Positions 53,345 to 62,658 are shown, counted from the first letter of the stretch. The stretch: DNA of 64,000 nt from Cloacimonetes bacterium SCGC AAA252-N17 (GCA_000404785.1 ASNI01000003.1:1-64000); one strand, 5' to 3'. A program made the numbers and translations. Notes: generated from the letters alone by a model not told the origin.

Positions 53345-53354
53345 TAAGGATAAA

Positions 53355-54623
53355 ATGAATATAAAATTAAAATATGGAAAAGAATACAAAAAGTGTGTAA
53401 TTCCTGAAAATAATATGTTAGGAATTCTTGGAATGGAACATATCGATGCACATACAGAGCCCAAAAAGCTCATTCGGGGAAAACTGGAATCCCCTATTGG
53501 AAGTCCTTCTTTACAGAAGATGCTTAAAAAGAAAAATCCTAAAAATATCGTCATTATTGTAAGCGATATTACTCGTCCCGGTCCATTCGCACTTATGCTG
53601 GAAACACTTCTCAAGGAACTGCTTTCTTATGATTTTCCACATGAAAGAATTAATTGTGTAATTGCAAACGGCACACACAGAAAAATGACTGAATCCGAGA
53701 TGAGATATCATTACGGAGATTGGGCTGTTGATAATTTCCCTATAGAAAATCATGACTGCAGAGCTGGTGATCTAGTAAATCTTGGTATGATGGTTTCCGG
53801 CAATGAGCTACTCGTAAATAAGAAGGTTGCTGATGCTGATTTTCTCATCACTCTCGGTGTGATCAATCCGCATTATTTTGCCGGATTTAGCGGTGGAAGA
53901 AAATCAATTCTTCCGGGTATTTGCGGGTACGAGACCATTCGTCATAATCACTCAAATATCGTTCATGATTATACAAAGCTCGGTAACATTGAAGACAGCA
54001 ATAAGATTCATCTTGAAATGGCTGAAGCCGCTGCAATAGTCGGTGTGGACTTCACTTTGCAAGCTGTTCTCAATCATAAGAAGGAGCTCGTTCAATGCTT
54101 CGCCGGAGCGCTCGATGATGCATTTCTTGAGGGAGTGAACTTCTTTATAGAACATAATTCTGTAAAATATTCACAAAAAGCAGATGCGCTTATTGTATCT
54201 GTTGGCGGCTATCCGAAGGATATAAATTTTTATCAATCCCAGAAAGCATTGAACAATACATTTGAACTGGTAAAAGAAGGAGGTACTGTCATTCTTCTAA
54301 CTGAATGTCAGGAGAATATTGGGCAGAATGAAATGGAAAAACAGCTACGCAATGCACATTCTATCGATGAACTCCTTCGGATGGATAAAAAAAATATTCA
54401 GATCGGCGGACATCGTGCATTCGCTACAGGCAGATTGCTGAAGGAAGCTGATATTCTTGTTGTGAGTTCTATGGACCCCAAACTTGTCAAAGCAGTGCAT
54501 TTTACTCCCATAAATTCTGTCGAAGATGGACTCGAATTCATAAAAGAAAAAGAAGGCGAAGATTTCTCTTGCTACATTATTCCAAATGGTGCAATGTTCT
54601 TTCCGCACAGCTCACAAACTTAA
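53355..54623 (+). CDS. LarA-family nickel-pincer enzyme (lactate racemase-like)
   Basis: Protein of 422 residues from the ATG at 53355 (AAGGATAAA upstream). DUF2088/LarA pattern: SDITRPGP, ANGTHRKMTESEM, and GFSGGRKSILPGICGYETIRHNHS, which contains the Lys that links the nickel-pincer nucleotide and the His ligand. It interconverts a 2-hydroxyacid; the exact substrate is uncertain because many LarA homologues are not lactate racemases. The cofactor genes larB, larC and larE are not in this window. Coupled with the DUF362 gene 8 nt downstream. Confidence 0.88.
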   Translation: MNIKLKYGKEYKKCVIPENNMLGILGMEHIDAHTEPKKLIRGKLESPIGSPSLQKMLKKKNPKNIVIIVSDITRPGPFALMLETLLKELLSYDFPHERINCVIANGTHRKMTESEMRYHYGDWAVDNFPIENHDCRAGDLVNLGMMVSGNELLVNKKVADADFLITLGVINPHYFAGFSGGRKSILPGICGYETIRHNHSNIVHDYTKLGNIEDSNKIHLEMAEAAAIVGVDFTLQAVLNHKKELVQCFAGALDDAFLEGVNFFIEHNSVKYSQKADALIVSVGGYPKDINFYQSQKALNNTFELVKEGGTVILLTECQENIGQNEMEKQLRNAHSIDELLRMDKKNIQIGGHRAFATGRLLKEADILVVSSMDPKLVKAVHFTPINSVEDGLEFIKEKEGEDFSCYIIPNGAMFFPHSSQT

Positions 54624-54631
54624 AGGAACCT

Positions 54632-55784
54632 ATGTACAAAGTTATTGCTAAGAAATGTTTAACTTATGACATTCCAAGGATCAAATATGTTATAGATTCG
54701 ATTTTCACTGAAACCGATTTCTATCCCACGCTAAACTCCCTCTCATCAGTGCTTCTGAAGCCCAATCTTCTGGGCGCATACCCTCCCGATAGAGCGATCA
54801 CGACGCACCCTAATCTTGTGGCTGCAGTTATTGAAATACTCAAAGATCACAAAATTGCGATCTCACTTATGGATAACCCGGGCGGAACTGTGAGCGCTAT
54901 GAAAGCATATCAACTAACCGGAATGGAAAGTCTTGCAAAGCTCTATGGAGTTACCCTTATAAATCCGATCATGAACGGAATTTACACATATAATAAGAAT
55001 GCAAAATACACTGTGAACAAAGCATTCATTGATGCAGAAGCAATCATTAATCTGGCAAAATTGAAAACCCACATGTACACCTTATACACAGGTGCGATTA
55101 AGAATTTTTATGGTATCATTCCGGGGCTTGCAAAATCAAATCTGCACCGACTTGCACCGAATCCAAAAAAAATTTGCAGAATTCGTGGTTGATATTTATG
55201 AGATCATAAAAGACAAAGTTGCATTCAACCTGATCGATGGCATTATTGGAATGGACGGAGACGGTCCTTCAACCGGTAATGTTAAGAAATTCGAGCTTAT
55301 ACTGGGCAGCAAAAATGCCATTGCACTCGATTACTTTGCGAGCAAATTCATGGGCTTTGAGCCGGAAAAAATACCCATTACACGCATTGCTGCCGAACGT
55401 GAAGGATTGGATTTCAATAATTTTCAATTATCTGGAGATGTGGATGAGAATTTTGTACTTCCAAATTGCAACATTCAAGCCAGTAAAAGAAAAAACAGAA
55501 TTATTAGCTTGCTTTCAGTACCCTTGAAAGGTTTCATTAAACGCTTCTTCTGGACTATCCCCTATTTTGATCCAAAAAAGTGTGTACAATGCAAAGCATG
55601 TGTAAAATTCTGCCCCGGAAAAGCCCTTACTCTCGAAGATAATGAGCTCGTACCGCAATTGGATACACAAAAATGTATACTCTGCATGTGCTGCATTGAG
55701 ATATGCCCTGAAAATGCAGTCTCATTGAAAAAAAGTTTTCTTGGCAAAATGCTCATTCACGAACATGATGCATCAATATCATAA
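54632..55784 (+). pseudogene. DUF362 iron-sulfur protein, frameshifted in a poly-A run
   Basis: Frame 1 (54632-55192) gives the DUF362 start: LKPNLLGAYPPDRAITTHPN and AIINLAKLKTHMYTLYTGAIKN. At the A8 run 55165-55172 (...NPKK) the frame changes; frame 2 continues FAEFVVDIYEIIKDKVAFNL, then GIIGMDGDGPSTG, and ends with two [4Fe-4S] motifs (CVQCKACVKFCPGKAL, CILCMCCIEICPENAV). Loss of one A gives a normal protein of about 384 residues. All later sequence is intact, so this may be a sequencing error or a slippage switch. Function of DUF362 unknown; redox role likely. Confidence 0.8.
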
Positions 55785-56121
55785 ACTAAATTATAAACTA
55801 ACAAACATTTTATTCATAGTATATAAGCTGGCTTACTAAGATTCGGAATGTTGTATCGTTTAAGTTGTACCCTATTAAACCATCTGTTCTACTACATTCT
55901 ATGATTACAATGTATAGAAAATTTGTGAATAACAATCAAATGTGTAAGTTTAAATAGAGCTTAATTATGTAACATACTATTGGTGTCATATAACCATTCT
56001 TTATCTAACTTATTGTTACAAAAATAGTAAATGAAGATAAGTTTGAAAAAATATTGGAACCATATCTTACATCTATAATGTTTGATACGTTGTTTTTCTA
56101 ATTCAATTTACATTTTTTTAT

Positions 56122-56168
56122 TGACACAATATTCTTATAAGAATTTTGTTGACACCTATTAAGTGTCA
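56122..56168 (+). promoter_or_regulatory. Operator-like repeats upstream of the TrmB-like gene
   Basis: In the 460-bp gene-free, AT-rich gap 55785-56245 the only structure is here: TGACAC (56122-56127), the perfect palindrome ATTCTTATAAGAAT (56131-56144), then TGACAC-N7-GTGTCA (56150-56168). The TGACAC elements overlap TTGACA -35-like hexamers. The next gene encodes a winged-helix regulator, so autoregulation is plausible. Confidence 0.4.
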
Positions 56169-56245
56169 CAGTTTTTTAGTAATTGAATTTAGTATGAAAA
56201 AATATGCTATAGAATTTTGTCCAAAGATCAAGGAAAAAGAGTAAA

Positions 56246-56848
56246 ATGAAAGATAATTGTTATATTGAGAATTTGCAAACAATTGGATTATCAGAAGTTG
56301 AGTCTAAAGTATATCTAAATCTTCTGAAGAAAAAAAATTTTACCGCAACTGAGATTTCAAGATTATCCGGAGTTCACCGGACAAAAATCTATGAGGTTTT
56401 ACATCAGTTAGTAAAAAAGGGCTTGTGCTTTGAAATATTAGGCAATGTAAACAAATATTCCCCAACAGATCCCAGTAATGCATTGAAAAGACTTATTCAA
56501 AAAGCCGAGGATGAGTACAAAAAGGAATTGGAATATAAGAATATCATAGCATCCAATATTTCAGATAGTCTTGCACATATATATAATTCTGAAAAAGGGA
56601 ATACAGATCCATTGGATTATATTCAAATAATCAGAAACAAGAGCGCAGTAGCAGAACAATTTGAGTATTTACATAAGACAGCAAAGGAGGAAATTCTATG
56701 TTTTGCCAAAAGCCCTTTCATGATACCTACAGCAAAATATTTCCCGGTGCATTATGCTCTAAAGAATAAACTTATTGTGAAATCTATTTATGAAATAAAA
56801 GATTTGGAAAACATAGATTATAAAAATGAAGTTGTCTCTTTTATTTAA
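56246..56848 (+). CDS. TrmB-like transcription regulator, cut by an in-frame stop
   Basis: Protein of 200 residues. Residues 6-75 form a TrmB-type winged helix (LSEVESKVYLNLLKKKNFTATEI, then SGVHRTKIYEVLHQLVKKGL). A coiled dimerisation segment and part of a phospholipase-D-like sensor domain follow. At 56846 an in-frame TAA ends the protein; the missing part continues in the same frame to 57088. The DNA-binding part is complete, so the short form may still act as a repressor without an effector domain. It lies upstream of a surface propeller gene. Confidence 0.8.
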   Translation: MKDNCYIENLQTIGLSEVESKVYLNLLKKKNFTATEISRLSGVHRTKIYEVLHQLVKKGLCFEILGNVNKYSPTDPSNALKRLIQKAEDEYKKELEYKNIIASNISDSLAHIYNSEKGNTDPLDYIQIIRNKSAVAEQFEYLHKTAKEEILCFAKSPFMIPTAKYFPVHYALKNKLIVKSIYEIKDLENIDYKNEVVSFI

Positions 56849-57088
56849 GAAGGTGAAGAGGTAAAATTTTATGAGGACCTTCCAATAAAAATGATGGTTT
56901 TTGATAGAAAAATTGTTTTATTGGGATTAGTTGATAATATATATCCTAATGAAAATTGTACTACATTAGTGATTGAACATAAAGATATAGCAAACACATT
57001 TATACACTTATTTGATAATTGTTGGAAGAAAGCAATAGATAGTAATGATTTTAATATTGAAAATAATAAAATATTAAAGGAGCAATAA
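56849..57088 (+). pseudogene. C-terminal part of the TrmB-like regulator beyond the stop
   Basis: The frame continues after TAA as EGEEVKFYEDLPIKMMVFDR and KIVLLGLVDNI...TTLVIEHKDIANTFIHLFDNCW, the usual end of TrmB effector domains. An internal ATG (56891) could restart translation, but no ribosome site is seen. The final TAA overlaps the ATG of the propeller gene (TAATG). Confidence 0.7.
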
Positions 57089-58836
57089 TGAAAAAGTATA
57101 AATTATCATTCTTATACTTAACGATTCTTTTCTTGCTATTCACCACTAAATCATACGGTCAATGGCTCGAGACGACAATTCCAGTAGGAAGTAATCCTAA
57201 TCACTTAGTTTATAATTCAACCGATAACAAAATATACACTGCTAACTGGGGTTACGGTGCCAACACTGTTACCGTGATTGATGGTGCAACCAATAGTGTC
57301 ATCACAACAATTCCAATAGGAAATGCTCCTCATACCTTATGTTATAATCCGACCAATAATAAAGTATACACTGCTAATCCTTTTAGCGACCCTTCCACTG
57401 TTACCGTGATTGATGGTGCAACCAATAGTGTCATCACAACAATTCCAGTAGGAACTTATCCTTATGGTCCAATGTATAATCCGACTGACAACAAAGTATA
57501 TACTGCTAACTGGACAAGCAACGATGTTACGGTGATTGATGGTGCAACCAATGGTGTAATTACAACAATTACACTTGGAGCGCCCGCTCCCTGGGGACCC
57601 TTTGACTTAGGTTATAATCCGACCGACAACAAAGTATATTGTGCTAATTGGTCTAATAGCACTGTTACCGTGATTGATGGTGCAACCAATAGTATAATTA
57701 CTACAATTCCAGCCGGAACTTACCCCTGCGCAGTCGTTCATAATCCGACCAATAACAAGGTCTATTGGGCTAATTCAAGCGCCTCGAGCAGCAGTGTTAC
57801 CGTGATTAATGGTGCAACCGATAGTGTAATTACTACAATTCCAGTAAAACGTGTTCCTTATGCCTTAACTTATAATCTAACCAATAACAAAGTTTACTGT
57901 GCAAATCAGTGGCGCGACACGGTTACTGTGATTGATGGTGCAACCGATAGTGTCATCACAACAATTCCAGTAGGAGATGAACCTTCTGCTTTATTTTATA
58001 ATCCGACTAATAACAAAGTCTATTGTGCTAATTCAGGGACTTACTCCAGTATGGGTAGGACTATCACAATTATTGATGGTGCAACCAATAGTGTACTTAC
58101 TACAATTGAAGTCGGCAACGGTCCTAAAGCCTTTACTTATAACCCGCAATATAACCGAGTCTATGTTGCGAATTATTATGGTAACAGCGTATCAGTAATT
58201 CGGGATTCGATGCTAACAGCACCAGCATTCTCCGTCACGCCTGAGAGTATCGATTTTGGCGAGGTATATATCGATTCGAGCAAGACCGAAAGTGTTACTG
58301 TGACTAATACGGGCAACGCAACACTGGATATCACCTCAGTGATGTCAGATAATGCTGAGTTTACTGTTACACCAAACAGTGGTAGCCTTGCTCCAGCAGA
58401 AAGCATGGAATTCCACATCACTTTTGCTCCGACCGATCCCGGTGCCGAAACAGGTAACATCATCTTTATGCATAATGCTACGACCTCGCCAGACACGGTA
58501 ACCGTAGTTGGAAACGTGATTGTTGGTATCGACGAAATAGAGTATGATGGCATTCCTGCATTCTACGCTTTATCACATAACTATCCCAATCCATTCAAGA
58601 CCGAGACCTACATTCACTTTCAATTGCCCCGACCTGGTGTTGCTGCAATTGCGATCTATAACGTCACTGGTCAACGCATAAAAACTCTGGTTAACGAGCA
58701 CATGGATGCCGGTTATCATACTGTTCGTTGGGATGGCAAAAGTGAAGATAATCAAAGAGTAAGTAGCGCTGTTTATTTCTGTCTGATGAAAGCTGGTGAA
58801 TATACTTCGGTGAAAAAGATTTTCTTAATGCGTTAA
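57088..58836 (+). CDS. Secreted YVTN-type beta-propeller with anchor and sorting domains
   Basis: Protein of 582 residues. Signal peptide (LSFLYLTILFLLFTTKSYG), then eight repeats of about 42-46 residues (ITTIPVGxxPxxLxYNPTNNKVYTANxxSxxVTVIDGATNSV) up to about residue 375. A choice-of-anchor-D-like beta module (FSVTPESIDFGEVYIDSS) and a sorting domain (NYPNPFKTETYIHFQLPRPG... RWDGKSEDNQRVSSAVYF, ending KKIFLMR) follow. The repeats are close to identical at DNA level (GTGATTGATGGTGCAACC recurs), so they were copied recently. Likely surface binding protein, cotranscribed with the TrmB-like regulator. Confidence 0.87.
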   Translation: MKKYKLSFLYLTILFLLFTTKSYGQWLETTIPVGSNPNHLVYNSTDNKIYTANWGYGANTVTVIDGATNSVITTIPIGNAPHTLCYNPTNNKVYTANPFSDPSTVTVIDGATNSVITTIPVGTYPYGPMYNPTDNKVYTANWTSNDVTVIDGATNGVITTITLGAPAPWGPFDLGYNPTDNKVYCANWSNSTVTVIDGATNSIITTIPAGTYPCAVVHNPTNNKVYWANSSASSSSVTVINGATDSVITTIPVKRVPYALTYNLTNNKVYCANQWRDTVTVIDGATDSVITTIPVGDEPSALFYNPTNNKVYCANSGTYSSMGRTITIIDGATNSVLTTIEVGNGPKAFTYNPQYNRVYVANYYGNSVSVIRDSMLTAPAFSVTPESIDFGEVYIDSSKTESVTVTNTGNATLDITSVMSDNAEFTVTPNSGSLAPAESMEFHITFAPTDPGAETGNIIFMHNATTSPDTVTVVGNVIVGIDEIEYDGIPAFYALSHNYPNPFKTETYIHFQLPRPGVAAIAIYNVTGQRIKTLVNEHMDAGYHTVRWDGKSEDNQRVSSAVYFCLMKAGEYTSVKKIFLMR

Positions 58837-58996
58837 GAAGCGGATTAATTGAAGCGAGTTGATAATATAAACAGAGATATAAGATCCTCGTACCTACCTC
58901 TTGTGGGGCAAGATATGCATGTTGATCGAGATTAAAGCAATTTGTGCGGAAAAGATGACCAATAAAGATCAAAACATCATAAGAGGAGGTGATATA

Positions 58997-59539
58997 ATGC
59001 TTAAGCAAAGCTTACAAGCAATTGGTTTCCTTGTTGCTATAGTGTGCTTGCTTAATAGCTCACCTTTGTTTGCCCAGAGTCCTCCAGATACTCTCTGGAC
59101 AAAGGCATTCGGAGGCACTGACAAAGATTGGGGTGAGTCAGTTTGCCAGACTTCTGATGGAGGATATATAATAGCTGGCTATACAAGCTCCTACGGTGCG
59201 GGTGGATTTGATGTTTATCTTATTAAAATAAATGCGGAACCGATAGAGATAGACAACCAAGAATCCTTACCGTCATGTTCCCCATTCCTCCAGAATTATC
59301 CTAATCCATTTAACTCCAAAACATCTATAAAATACTCATTATCACATCCGGGTAATGTACAAGTTGAAATTTACAATATAAAAGGACAATTAGTAGAAAC
59401 CCTTTTGGATAAAGATACATCCATCGGCTTTCATACTATTGAATGGGATGCACAGGATATGACTCTGGGTATCTACTTCTGCAAACTCGTTGCTGACAAG
59501 AAGGAAACCGTGAAAAAAATGGTGCTAATAATGTTATAA
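58997..59539 (+). CDS. Secreted one-repeat protein with sorting domain
   Basis: Protein of 180 residues from the ATG at 58997, which follows AGGAGGTGATATA. Signal peptide (LVAIVCLLNSSPLFA), one 52-residue unit (TLWTKAFGGTDKDWGESVCQ and on to GGFDVYLIKI), then NYPNPF-type sorting domain (IEWDAQDMTLGIYFCKL, VKKMVLIM). The unit is the same as that repeated seven times in the next gene. A single blade cannot close a propeller by itself, so the protein would have to oligomerise, or it has lost repeats. Confidence 0.82.
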   Translation: MLKQSLQAIGFLVAIVCLLNSSPLFAQSPPDTLWTKAFGGTDKDWGESVCQTSDGGYIIAGYTSSYGAGGFDVYLIKINAEPIEIDNQESLPSCSPFLQNYPNPFNSKTSIKYSLSHPGNVQVEIYNIKGQLVETLLDKDTSIGFHTIEWDAQDMTLGIYFCKLVADKKETVKKMVLIML

Positions 59540-59570
59540 TTTCAAAGTTTAATTCCATACATTAGGAGAC

Positions 59571-59720
59571 ATGAAACTGTTCAAAAAAATAAAAATTCAA
59601 AGCATAAACCTGTTCCTTATCAAAATAAGCAGAAACACAAAATTAAAGAACGGAGGTAAAGATGTTAAAGCAACCATATATAACTTTAACAGAAAAGTTA
59701 CAAAACCTAATAATGCATAA
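59571..59720 (+). other. Possible 49-codon leader frame
   Basis: ATG at 59571 after TTAGGAGAC opens a basic 49-residue frame (MKLFKKIKIQSINLF...) that runs over the start of the seven-repeat gene (59662) and stops at 59718-59720. It may be a translated leader or chance. No family recognised. Confidence 0.25.
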
Positions 59721-61176
59721 AAAATTACTAATCAGCATATTCATAGGATTGGTGATATGGATTTTAAGTGCAAATCTATGGGCGCAACCAGATACTCTCT
59801 GGACAAAGACTTACGGTGGTACAGGTAGTGATCGTGGTGAGTCTGTTTGCCAAACAACAGACGGTGATTATATAATAGCTGGATCGACACGATCTTTCGG
59901 TGCAGGTGGATCTGATGTATGGCTTATAAAGACAGATGCAAATGGTGATACACTCTGGACAAGAACATTTGGAGGTACTGATACTGATCGTGGATTTTCA
60001 GTCTGTAAGTCAACGAATGACGGCTATGCAATAGCTGGTTATACAAGCTCTTATGGTGCAGGTGGAAATGATGTATATCTTATAAAGACAGATGCAAACG
60101 GTGATACACTCTGGACAAAAACTTTCGGCGGTACAGGTAGTGACCGCAGCCTTTCGGTTTGCAAGACAACAGATGATGGTTATATAATCGCAGGTTATAC
60201 AAATTCATATGGTGCAGGCGGAAATGATGTCTATCTTGTAAGGACAGATGCAAACGGTGATACACTCTGGACAAAAACTTACGGTGGTACAGACAATGAT
60301 TGGGGTAGATCGGTTTGCCAAACAACAGATGGAGGGTATGTAATAACTGGTGAGACATTATCCTACGGAATAGGTTTATATGATGTATATCTCATCAAAA
60401 CAGATTGTAACGGGGATACACTTTGGACTAAAACATATGGAGGAACCGGTAATGATTATGGATTTTCAGTTTGTCAGACAATTGATGAAGATTATCTCAT
60501 AGTAGGTTATACTAGTTCATTTGGTAAATCCTTAGGAGATGTATATCTCATAAAGACAGACTCAAATGGAAATACCTATTGGCAGGAAACATACGGCGGT
60601 TATTATACGGATTGCGGATATTCAATTTTTGAAATAGTAGGTGGAGGGTATGTCATAGCTGGTGAGACATGGTCCTTCGGAGCAGGACAAGGTGACGTAT
60701 ATCTCATAAAGACTGACATTGCGGGTTGTATTATATGGACTAAGACAATCGGAGGAATAACCAGTGATCATGGTTATTCAATTCGTCAAACAACGGATGA
60801 AGGGTTTATTATAGCCGGTTATACGGACTCATTCGGGGCAGGTGGAAATGATGTGTATCTTATAAAAACTGACATGGATCCGGTTGGAATTGATAATCAT
60901 GAAGATACATTATCCAACCTACAATATATACAGAATTACCCTAATCCATTTAAAAATCATACTGCAATAAGTTACACATTAAAAAAACCACGTAATATAA
61001 TTATGAGAATTTACAATGTGAAAGGAAAATTGGTACAAGAAATTTTTAAAGGAAACAAAGATACTGGAACACACACAATTGAATGGGATGCAAAAGATAT
61101 GACTCCTGGTATCTATTTCTACAAACTCACTGCCGACAAGAAAGAAATCGTGAAGAAAATGGTGCTGATGAGATAA
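59662..61176 (+). CDS. Secreted seven-repeat propeller protein with sorting domain
   Basis: Protein of 504 residues; the ATG at 59662 follows CGGAGGTAAAG. Signal segment at about 18-40 (HKKLLISIFIGLVIWILSANLWA). Seven tandem 52-residue repeats follow (DTLWTKTYGGTGSDRGESVC then QTTDGGYIIAGYTSSFGAGG then NDVYLIKTDANG), matching a seven-bladed propeller. The sorting domain ends the protein (NYPNPFKNHTAISYTL, IEWDAKDMTPGIYFYKL, VKKMVLMR). Repeats 1-5 are more alike than 6-7. Paralogue of the preceding one-repeat gene. Confidence 0.87.
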   Translation: MLKQPYITLTEKLQNLIMHKKLLISIFIGLVIWILSANLWAQPDTLWTKTYGGTGSDRGESVCQTTDGDYIIAGSTRSFGAGGSDVWLIKTDANGDTLWTRTFGGTDTDRGFSVCKSTNDGYAIAGYTSSYGAGGNDVYLIKTDANGDTLWTKTFGGTGSDRSLSVCKTTDDGYIIAGYTNSYGAGGNDVYLVRTDANGDTLWTKTYGGTDNDWGRSVCQTTDGGYVITGETLSYGIGLYDVYLIKTDCNGDTLWTKTYGGTGNDYGFSVCQTIDEDYLIVGYTSSFGKSLGDVYLIKTDSNGNTYWQETYGGYYTDCGYSIFEIVGGGYVIAGETWSFGAGQGDVYLIKTDIAGCIIWTKTIGGITSDHGYSIRQTTDEGFIIAGYTDSFGAGGNDVYLIKTDMDPVGIDNHEDTLSNLQYIQNYPNPFKNHTAISYTLKKPRNIIMRIYNVKGKLVQEIFKGNKDTGTHTIEWDAKDMTPGIYFYKLTADKKEIVKKMVLMR

Positions 61177-61200
61177 TCTTACACCTCTTTACTTAAAAAG

Positions 61201-61229
61201 AGAGACGTACTTTTGTGCGTCTCTTTTTT
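61201..61229 (+). terminator. Rho-independent terminator after the seven-repeat gene
   Basis: AGAGACGTAC pairs with GTGCGTCTCT (one G-T type mismatch) around TTTT, followed directly by six T. Confidence 0.9.
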
Positions 61230-61321
61230 GTAAATTGTTGAAATATAACAAATCATTAGTTTATCAACTTTCAAAACCTTAAAAATTTGACAATAATTTA
61301 CCTGAGCTGGCATTGTTACTC

Positions 61322-61467
61322 CTACGTTTATGGATAAATATATTATATGTGCAGCGGGAGAAAAACATGTGAGCCCAACAAAGATGGGCTTTACAAAATT
61401 GTGTGAAATAATAGCACCACAAATCATATATTACAAGGCATTTATGGAATTCATAAGTGCCTTTTTT
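61322..61467 (+). ncRNA. Candidate structured RNA with own promoter and terminator
   Basis: Between the propeller and zinc-ribbon genes. TTGACA (61287-61292) is a possible -35 site. A long imperfect closing stem (61335-61352 with 61414-61433) surrounds a wide bubble and a strong inner hairpin (AGCCCA 61372-61377 with TGGGCT 61385-61390). AAGGCATTTATG / CATAAGTGCCTT plus six T (61435-61467) is a good terminator. A rod with a central bubble recalls 6S RNA, but no 6S signature can be confirmed. A 60-codon frame across it is not convincing. Confidence 0.45.
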
Positions 61468-61504
61468 GTTATCATATATTTTTACTATCCTTTAGGAGTT
61501 AGGC

Positions 61505-62209
61505 ATGCTTAACGAGATCAAGGTTTTACGAAATCTACAGGAACTCGATGATAAGATCCTGCTAAATACAAAAGAAATCGAGCGTTTACCAAAAGTTGTG
61601 CAGGAACTGGAAGAAAAATACAGTTCTGAGCAAGAGTCCGTCAAGAACATCACTCAGCGGCTTGAGCAGAATCTTTTGCAGCAGAAAAAACTGGAGCTTG
61701 ACATCACATCCAATAATCAGGATATTAATAAGTACGAAAACCAGTTGCTCTCAGTCAAGACGAACAAAGAATACAAAGCGCTCAACGCAGAGATCACTCA
61801 TCAAAAAGAGAAAAATGCTGATATAGAAGAACAGCTTATCGAATTCATGGAAGAAGAATCTGTTCTCAGAGAAGAAAAAAAGAAATTTGAAGAACTCTTT
61901 CAAAAAGATCAGAATATCTTTGAAGAGGAAAAGGCAAAAATAGACAAGCAGGTTGCTGAGCTTCAAAAGAAGGTAGATGAGCTGGAAGCTGAAAAGCTCA
62001 AACTATCAAAGGAAATCCCTGATCTTTTATACCGCAGGTATCAGCGCCTTATTCAACATGGTAACGGAAAAGCTGTTGTCACATTAAGCAAAGGTACTTG
62101 TACCGGCTGCCATTTTCGTGTTCGTCCGCAGATCATGGTTGAAGTTTCCAAGAATGACAGGATCATTACTTGCGAAAATTGCTCTAGAATATTAATTGCA
62201 CCTAAATAG
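61505..62209 (+). CDS. Coiled-coil C4 zinc-ribbon protein (CdsZ/DUF164 family)
   Basis: Protein of 234 residues. Residues about 10-175 are a long antiparallel coiled coil (KNITQRLEQNLLQQKKLELD), with the family-typical VKTNKEYKALNAEI segment. Residues 198-228 are a zinc ribbon: GTCTGCHFRVRPQ and ITCENCSRIL. Members act as nucleic-acid-associated zinc proteins of uncertain role. It lies directly upstream of the RNase P RNA gene. TTAGGAGTTAGGC precedes the ATG. Confidence 0.88.
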   Translation: MLNEIKVLRNLQELDDKILLNTKEIERLPKVVQELEEKYSSEQESVKNITQRLEQNLLQQKKLELDITSNNQDINKYENQLLSVKTNKEYKALNAEITHQKEKNADIEEQLIEFMEEESVLREEKKKFEELFQKDQNIFEEEKAKIDKQVAELQKKVDELEAEKLKLSKEIPDLLYRRYQRLIQHGNGKAVVTLSKGTCTGCHFRVRPQIMVEVSKNDRIITCENCSRILIAPK

Positions 62210-62211
62210 TG

Positions 62212-62636
62212 TGCATAAGATAATAAGACGATCGCCCTCCGATAAATCGGGGGAAGGAAAGTCCGAACACCAGGAGCACGATACTACGTAACACGTAGTT
62301 CCAGCGATGGAAAGAAAGTGCCACAGAAAATAAACCGCTCTCGATTAGTCGGGAAGCAAGGGTGAAAAGGTGGTGTAAGAGACCACCAGTGCCGGTGGTG
62401 ACATCGGCAGCTCGGTAAACCTTATTGGTGCAAGGTCAAATAGAAGAGGAATCCGCCAACCGGCGGATACGAACTGCTCCATTCGTCATACTCTCGGGTA
62501 GACCGCCAAACTCAATCACAGAACGGACTGTGAGTTCTTCTTCGGAAGAGTGCTGTGAAGCTTGAGATAGATAAATGATCGTCGTCCCGAACTTGTACTT
62601 CGGGAAACAGAATTCGGCTTATTATTATCTTCTGCA
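62212..62636 (+). ncRNA. rnpB: RNase P RNA, bacterial class A
   Basis: About 425 nt. Conserved core pieces are present in order: GAAGGAAAGTCCGAACACC (P4 5' side, CR-I), ACAGAAAATAAACCGC, GGGTGAAAAGGTGG, CGGTAAACC, AGATAGATAAATGATCGTC and ACAGAATTCGGCTTAT (P4 3' side). P1 is long: TGCATAAGATAATAAG pairs with CTTATTATTATCTTCTGCA. It processes tRNA and tmRNA 5' ends together with RnpA. End points are set by P1 and may be off by a few bases. Confidence 0.95.
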
Positions 62637-62658
62637 TATTATAAGGTTTGGAGAATAG

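Noticed and set aside
57140..60890. Regular repeats suggesting a CRISPR array or satellite DNA
   Set aside because: Repeat periods are multiples of three within long open frames and encode propeller blades; there are no spacers of constant length and no cas genes.
61330..61512. 60-codon open frame upstream of the zinc-ribbon gene
   Set aside because: It runs through the terminator hairpin and T run at 61435-61467, has no ribosome site and overlaps the next start.
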